Source of the DNA: Chloroflexia bacterium | GTDB lineage: Bacteria > Chloroflexota > Chloroflexia > DTKN01 | DNA length: 35,285 nt | Assembly: GCA_016928715.1 (NCBI GenBank) | Contig: JAFGKG010000010.1 | Coordinates: forward strand, 1-35,285 | Direction of reading: 5' to 3' | Shown: positions 31,162 through 35,285 of the stretch, piece after piece | How the letters are laid out: each line of letters starts with the position of its first letter | Numbering within the stretch: the first letter of the stretch is position 1 | The notes under the pieces: model-generated | Databases searched by the model: none | What the model saw: only the letters and a program-made list of their open reading frames with translations | Told to the model about the DNA's origin: nothing | Position numbers and translations under genes: made by a program

Positions 31162-31911
31162 TTATGCTATGTCTGAATCATCCACAGATCCATCGTCCAA
31201 AAAATCGGGGGGCAAGTGGGGGCTTCCAAGCCGAATCCACCCCCTCCGCAATGCATAGATCACGGCCGAGGTGCGATCGTTGACCTGGAGCTTGCGCAGA
31301 ATCGAGGTGACGTGGTTCTTGACCGTCTGGCTGCTGATGCAGAGGCGATCGGCGATCTCTTTGTTGCTCAAGCCCTGGGCAATGCAGTCGAGGATCTCTG
31401 TCTCGCGCGTGGTCAGCGGGGAGAAAAGCGCCCCCAACTCCTCCTCAGCAGCAGCCAATTCCCGGAACTGGTGCAGCACCCGCGTGGCAATGTGGGGCTT
31501 GGTAAAGACGTGCTCGTCGATCAGATATTTTCCCCGACCAATCTCCCGCACGACCTGGAGCAACTTTTGGGGCTCCAGATCCTTGGAAGTATAGGCCGAA
31601 GCGCCGGCCTTGATCGCACTGAAAAGCTGCTCGTCATCCTCGTATACGGTAAGCAGCACCAGGCTGACCTGGGGCTGACGGCGCTTGATGACCCGGGCCA
31701 CCTCCAGCCCATTAAGCCCCGGCAGGCTGATGTCGATCAGGACGATGTTGGGAGAAACCTCTTCGGCCAGTTGGATGGCCTGTTGTCCATCGGCCGCCTC
31801 CCCAACCACCTCAAAGTCGGCCTCTTTGTCCAGGGTGGCCCGGACCCCCTGCCGGAACAGGGGATGATCGTCCACGATGAGAATGGTCAGGACATCGCCT
31901 TCCTTCTCCAC
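31162..31911 (-). CDS. NarL/FixJ-family response regulator
   Basis: A 249-residue two-component regulator. The receiver domain (residues 9-130) has acidic pocket Asp14/Asp15, phosphoacceptor Asp60 (VLIDISLPG), Thr in LLTVYEDD and Lys in YTSKDLEP. The C-terminal LuxR helix-turn-helix (about 165-230) reads LTTRETEILDCIAQGLSNKEIADRLCISSQTVKNHVTSILRKLQVNDRTSAVIYA. An extra linker of about 30 residues joins them. GTG 31911 follows AAGGGG. No histidine kinase is nearby, so its sensor is encoded elsewhere. The methyltransferase gene follows after 18 bases, and the promoter is at 32008-32036. Confidence 0.92.
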   Translation of the reverse strand: MEKEGDVLTILIVDDHPLFRQGVRATLDKEADFEVVGEAADGQQAIQLAEEVSPNIVLIDISLPGLNGLEVARVIKRRQPQVSLVLLTVYEDDEQLFSAIKAGASAYTSKDLEPQKLLQVVREIGRGKYLIDEHVFTKPHIATRVLHQFRELAAAEEELGALFSPLTTRETEILDCIAQGLSNKEIADRLCISSQTVKNHVTSILRKLQVNDRTSAVIYALRRGWIRLGSPHLPPDFLDDGSVDDSDIA

Positions 31912-32007
31912 ATCAAGGCCCCTTTCTGACTGCGATTGTGGGAGGATTCACCGGCATACCTGAACTCCTCATATTTTGCCCGTTGGGCGCTGTGCATCGG
32001 CAGACAC

Positions 32008-32036
32008 AGTATACCATAGCCTGCCCGTGAAGGCAA
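32008..32036 (-). promoter_or_regulatory. Promoter of response regulator-methyltransferase operon
   Basis: On the minus strand TTGCCT (32031-32036) and TATACT (32008-32013), 17 bases apart. Confidence 0.7.
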
Positions 32037-32042
32037 GGCGAC

Positions 32043-33011
32043 TTACCAAAGGCTCAAAAGCACCGTCAGGCTCACTATGCTGCAGAGCGTGGTGCCCACC
32101 ACCACCGCCGTGACGAAACGGGGCTGGACGTTAAACTCGGTGGAGAGGATCACCGTGAGCACGGCGCTGGGCATGGCCGCCTCCAGAATCGCGGCCTGGG
32201 CGGCCACCCCCGACAATCCCAGCAGCCAGGTCAAGCCCCAGGCCAGCAGCGGCGAGACGACCAGGCGCAGGCCCCCGGCCAGCAGCATGGGGACGAGGAG
32301 CGGGCGCTCTGCCGGGTCGCCGGCAAACACGGCGCCGTTGCCCAACTGCATGCCCAGCACCAGTAAAAAGATGGGGATCGAGCCCTGCGCCAGCAGTTCA
32401 ACCGCCTTGTATACGCTGGGCCAGAGGGCGATCTGCACGTCGCCCAGCGAGATCGCCCCCTCGAACGTGAATCCCGTCGCCCGGCAGATCAGGGCCAGCA
32501 GGACCGCATAGAGCATGGGGATCCGCAGCACCTGGCCCAGGGCCTGGCGCGCACCGCCGGCCCGCCCGCGGGCGGCGATGTAGGCCCCCACCGTATTACC
32601 CAGCACGGCGTGGCCGACCGCAAAGACCACCGCCCGATCCAGGCCCACCTGGCCCAGCGCCAAGAGGGTGACCGGGAAACCATAGTTGACGGTGTTGATC
32701 AACATCGAGACCAGGGCCAGGGCGCTGCTGTCCTCCGGCGAAAGGCGCAGCAGCCGGGCCACCGCGATCGCCAGCAGCCACAACAGGCCCGCCAGGAGGA
32801 CGACCAGCAGCAGAATCCGGCCGGCTTCCTTGGCCTGAATGGAGGATTCTAGCAGCGATTTAAAGATCAACGGCGCCGTCAATAGGTACAGGCCCAGCCG
32901 GGCCAGCGGCTGGGGTGACAGGCGCAGCCAGCGACGGCCGGCAAAGCCGGCCCCCCAGACCAATGCCAGCGGCAGGATGACCTCGACAAAAACCGGCAGC
33001 GGGCTCTTCAC
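32043..33011 (-). CDS. AEC family transporter (auxin efflux carrier-like permease)
   Basis: A 322-residue inner-membrane permease of the AEC/BASS-like group, with about ten hydrophobic helices. Relatives carry malate, malonate or other organic acids. Family marks include LNTVNYGFPVT-like INTVNYGFPVTLLALGQVGLDRAVVFAVGHAVLGNTVGAYIAARG and the late LLAWGLTWLLGLSGVAAQAAILEAAMPSAVLTVILSTEFN segment. The start ATG at 33011 overlaps the stop of the upstream gene as ATGA (33008-33011), so it is translationally coupled. The substrate is not determinable from sequence, but the coupling to a spermidine-synthase-like protein is notable. Confidence 0.87.
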   Translation of the reverse strand: MKSPLPVFVEVILPLALVWGAGFAGRRWLRLSPQPLARLGLYLLTAPLIFKSLLESSIQAKEAGRILLLVVLLAGLLWLLAIAVARLLRLSPEDSSALALVSMLINTVNYGFPVTLLALGQVGLDRAVVFAVGHAVLGNTVGAYIAARGRAGGARQALGQVLRIPMLYAVLLALICRATGFTFEGAISLGDVQIALWPSVYKAVELLAQGSIPIFLLVLGMQLGNGAVFAGDPAERPLLVPMLLAGGLRLVVSPLLAWGLTWLLGLSGVAAQAAILEAAMPSAVLTVILSTEFNVQPRFVTAVVVGTTLCSIVSLTVLLSLW

Positions 33012-34585
33012 GGCGTGCCCTGGACATAGTTCAAAATCATCTGGTCCACCATGTACTCGACCGGTGCCCGATCATCCGTAAAGACCAGGCCCTCCCCGGC
33101 CCAGGCCTGCAGCTCGGCCCGTTGAATCGTATAACCGACCAACTGCCGCAGGAGCGGATGCTCCAACTGGGCCGCGTTCCGCAGGAAATCGTCCAGGGTG
33201 CCGGGCCGCTTGGTGGCGACAATGATCGTGTTGGTCACCCGCCGGGCGGGCAGGTCGATCGTATAGACGCTGGCAAATACGCTGCGCATCGTGGCCGCAA
33301 TGGCGTCGACCAGGCGCATGTCGCCGGCAATGTGGCCGACGTTGATGGCGACGACGCCGTTGGGGTTCAGGTGCGCCGCCGCTTCCTGAAAGAATTCCTG
33401 CGTGGTCAGGTGAAAGGGGATGTACGGCTGACGGTAAGCGTCCACGGCGATCACGTCGTATCGCTTGCCGCTGGTGCTCAGGAAATAGCGGCCGTCCTGG
33501 ATGTGCACGTCGAGTATGCCCCGCTCCTCCTCCTCGCCCATGGCGAAATACTCCCGGCCCACCCGGGCGATCTCGGGGTCCAACTCGACCCCGTCCACGT
33601 GCACCTGCGTCCCGTACACGGCGCCGTACTGCTTGGGGATCGTGCCGGCCGCCGAGCCGATCAGGCAGAGCGAGCTAAAGGTGTCCGGCCCCTGCTCCGG
33701 GGCAAAATAGGGCGCGATCAAAAAAAAGTCCCAGGGGCCGTAGGAGAGCAGGTCCAGCGGATCCCGGCTCTGCGCATAGACCCGGGGATAATACGAGTGT
33801 ATGGCCTGGCCCTCGTTCAGCGCCAGGTTCAGCACTCCATTGTACTCGTACACCTGGATATAGTTATAGACCGATTCGGTCTCGTACACCATGCGCGTCC
33901 CCGGGGGCGGCTGGCGCAGGCCGGTCCAGACGCCCGAGACAAAGAGCGCGGCCAGGACCGCGATGACCAGCAGCATGAGAAAATAGGGCCAACGCCGGGC
34001 ACCCAGGGCCGCCACTACCAGCAGCAGCAGGGCAAAGGCGTAAAAGCTCATAAAGACGCCCCAGAGCGGAATCGTGACAAAGGGGGGCAGCAGGGTGCCC
34101 AGGATACTCCCCACCGTGGAAAGGGCATAGATCGAGCCGGCCGTCCGGCCGGCCTGTTCCACGTCGCGCATGGCCAGGCGGATGGCAAAGGGCGAGACGC
34201 AGCCGAGCAGGATCATGGGCGCGGAGAACAGGGCCAGGATCCCGACCAGCGCCCCGATGTACAGGCCGGCAGCGACGTTGGACAGGCCCATCTGCGCCCA
34301 ACGCAGCAGGGGCCGCGATAGGGCCGGGATCAGGCCGGCCGCAAAGGCCGCCCAGGACACCAGTCCGTACAGGTAGCGCGGCTCGGGCCGGCGGTCGGCC
34401 AGCCGGCCGCCCAAGGTGTAGCCGACCGTCAGATAGATCATGACCATGCCGATCAGGATGGCCCAAATCGTCAACGGGTTGCCAAAGTACTGCCCGATCA
34501 AACGGGAAGCACTCATCTCGATGGCCATCGTGGTCATTCCGCAGAGAAATACCACGGTCAAGAGGAAGGGGCGAGATGTGCGCAT
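33008..34585 (-). CDS. Fused membrane/spermidine synthase-like protein
   Basis: A 525-residue protein with two parts. The first 220 residues hold about seven membrane helices (FLLTVVFLCGMTTMAIEMSASRLIGQYFGNPLTIWAILIGMVMIYLTVGYTLGGRLADRRPEPR), as in the fused MFS/spermidine synthase family. The second part is a SAM-type methyltransferase-like fold (LCLIGSAAGTIPKQYG, VDGVELDPEIARVGREYF, IQDGRYFLSTSGKRYDVIAVDAYRQPYIPFHLTTQEFFQ) like polyamine synthases. The key acidic and DxF/Y segments are partly kept, but aminopropyl transfer is unproven for such fusions. ATG 34585 follows AGGAGG by four bases. It overlaps the AEC transporter gene by four bases. The substrate and product are unknown. Confidence 0.85.
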   Translation of the reverse strand: MRTSRPFLLTVVFLCGMTTMAIEMSASRLIGQYFGNPLTIWAILIGMVMIYLTVGYTLGGRLADRRPEPRYLYGLVSWAAFAAGLIPALSRPLLRWAQMGLSNVAAGLYIGALVGILALFSAPMILLGCVSPFAIRLAMRDVEQAGRTAGSIYALSTVGSILGTLLPPFVTIPLWGVFMSFYAFALLLLVVAALGARRWPYFLMLLVIAVLAALFVSGVWTGLRQPPPGTRMVYETESVYNYIQVYEYNGVLNLALNEGQAIHSYYPRVYAQSRDPLDLLSYGPWDFFLIAPYFAPEQGPDTFSSLCLIGSAAGTIPKQYGAVYGTQVHVDGVELDPEIARVGREYFAMGEEEERGILDVHIQDGRYFLSTSGKRYDVIAVDAYRQPYIPFHLTTQEFFQEAAAHLNPNGVVAINVGHIAGDMRLVDAIAATMRSVFASVYTIDLPARRVTNTIIVATKRPGTLDDFLRNAAQLEHPLLRQLVGYTIQRAELQAWAGEGLVFTDDRAPVEYMVDQMILNYVQGTP

Positions 34586-34646
34586 AGAACCTCCTGTACT
34601 CTTGGTAAAAGAACAACTTTCCGGTTTTGCTGTCTGTTTACCGCCA

Positions 34647-34721
34647 CCGGCTAAAGCCTCGACTCCGAAAGGACCCCTAAAAGGTCTCGCTTTCCTGGAC
34701 AGGAATTGAGGCTTTAGCCGG
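34647..34721. repeat. Dispersed palindromic repeat, copy 2
   Basis: A 75-base element with CCGGCTAAAGCC and GGCTTTAGCCGG ends. Read on the minus strand it aligns with 2458-2526 over most of its length, with a few extra bases in the middle. It lies in the gap between the spermidine synthase-like and YggT genes. No coding capacity is seen. Confidence 0.75.
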
Positions 34722-34781
34722 TCAACCCCGGCGAGTTATTTAGCCTCAGCTCCTATGCGGCGCTTTGGTCATTCCACGGCC

Positions 34782-35033
34782 TCAGTACAATGAGGCGATG
34801 ACCCGGATCAACACCTCGATGAGAACAAACAGAATCAGGGGCGAAAAATCCAGCGGGCTGCCCCCGGGCAGCAGCCGGCGGATCGGAGCCAGTACCGGCT
34901 CGGTGATCCGATAAAGAAACTGCGACACCGGAGTGCGCATCAGCGGATCCACCCAAGAGACCAGCACCCGCCCCAACAGGACCAGGCCGGCCAGCCGCAG
35001 GATGTAAATCAAAATGGTCAGCAGTACGTCCAA
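34782..35033 (-). CDS. YggT family membrane protein
   Basis: A small integral membrane protein (83 residues) with two hydrophobic helices flanking the conserved FLYRITEPVLAPIRRLLP segment, the hallmark of YggT. Start: TTG at 35033, six bases after AGGAGG (35040-35045). An upstream TTG at 35063 opens the frame but has no site. Relatives are linked to osmotic and potassium homeostasis, to plastid CCB3, or to septum and chromosome functions near sepF; the exact role is unknown. A TTGGCC-18-TATAAT promoter lies upstream (35072-35101). It is a single-gene transcript ending near the repeat at 34647-34721. Confidence 0.87.
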   Translation of the reverse strand: MDVLLTILIYILRLAGLVLLGRVLVSWVDPLMRTPVSQFLYRITEPVLAPIRRLLPGGSPLDFSPLILFVLIEVLIRVIASLY

Positions 35034-35071
35034 AACGTTCCTCCTGTCGTTACGATCAAGCAAGCCTGGCT

Positions 35072-35101
35072 ATTATAGCACATTGTTCAATAGGGGGCCA
35101 A
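35072..35101 (-). promoter_or_regulatory. Promoter of yggT
   Basis: On the minus strand TTGGCC (35096-35101) and TATAAT (35072-35077), 18 bases apart. The -10 box is strong; the -35 box is weak. Confidence 0.55.
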
Positions 35102-35121
35102 TGGGCAGAGGAAGGGGCGTT

Positions 35122-35201
35122 GGCACGTTGGAACGTTAACGCGTTCGCACGTTCGCGCGTTGAAACGTTCGAACGTTTGAACGTTCCAACGCTTCAACCG
35201 T
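35122..35201. repeat. Degenerate 8-base tandem repeat array
   Basis: Ten consecutive octamers. The first eight end in CGTT (mostly ACGTT) with variable first bases (e.g. GGCACGTT, GGAACGTT, CGAACGTT), and the last two have decayed. Because ACGT is self-complementary, the array is rich in small palindromes. It is intergenic, upstream of yggT. Confidence 0.75.
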
Positions 35202-35214
35202 CAACTGTATAATC

Positions 35215-35266
35215 GGGACATTTTAGGGACATTTTAGGGACATTTTAGGGACATTTTAGGGACATT
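35215..35266. repeat. 11-base tandem repeat array
   Basis: Four identical copies of GGGACATTTTA plus a partial fifth (GGGACATT). It begins 13 bases after the octamer array, next to a TATAAT at 35208-35213. It lies close to the window end, so what follows is unknown. Confidence 0.85.
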
Positions 35267-35285
35267 GGCCTGCTATACTGGGTTC

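Overview
The window looks like a chromosomal segment of a GC-rich bacterium, most likely a Chloroflexota (Anaerolineae-like) lineage. This is an inference from gene content: a Rex redox sensor joined to cell-wall hydrolases, VanW-type and amidase proteins with long Pro/Thr linkers, ScpAB, CIRCE-controlled groESL, and a corrinoid/folate methyltransferase. I see no phage, IS transposase, CRISPR, rRNA or tRNA. The region is housekeeping plus moderately unusual accessory genes.

Layout. 1-2394 (+): a 5'-truncated Ldh_2-family 2-hydroxyacid dehydrogenase and a LarA-type nickel-pincer racemase. 2458-2526: a dispersed palindromic repeat whose partner lies at 34647-34721. 2577-4534 (-): infC, rplT and a SpoU methyltransferase in one operon, with rpmI missing. 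4597-7025 (-): VanW protein and RmlC-like cupin. 7202-9157 (-): scpA, scpB and a zinc-ribbon membrane protein. 9318-10601 (+): AI-2E-family transporter. 10639-11415 (-): FAH-family hydrolase, divergent from secG and an oligopeptide-type binding protein (+). 13515-16540 (-): HEAT-repeat protein, atypical SDR and PRPP synthetase. 16779-18798 (-): groESL with a perfect CIRCE. 19320-20459 (+): primary sigma factor. 20506-23337 (-): secreted PGRP-type amidase, divergent from rex and an M23 peptidase (+). 26264-28206 (-): TlpA-like lipoprotein and an AlbA/Schlafen-type regulator. 28493-28929 (-): two half-ferritins, divergent from rsfS. 29661-31911 (-): NarL-type regulator, pterin-binding methyltransferase and a tandem-repeat CQLG protein. 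32043-34585 (-): AEC permease and a fused membrane/spermidine-synthase-like protein. 34782-35033 (-): YggT. 35122-35266: two adjacent tandem-repeat arrays.

How genes work together. The clearest unit is 20506-26133. A palindrome shaped like a Rex box overlaps the -35 boxes of two divergent promoters, one for a secreted amidase and one for rex plus an M23 endopeptidase, which suggests redox control of envelope hydrolysis. A second is 29661-31911, where a response regulator, a methyltetrahydrofolate-type methyltransferase and an undescribed two-repeat cysteine protein are in tandem. A third is the pair of tiny ferritin-like genes, each encoding only one helical hairpin.

Regulatory grammar. Many promoters read TTGCnn-17 nt-TACAAT (or close), and several genes start at TTG (or possibly AUA/AUC) six to eight nt after a strong AGGAGG. 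I used these signals to correct many start sites. All calls come from reading the sequence; no database search was run.
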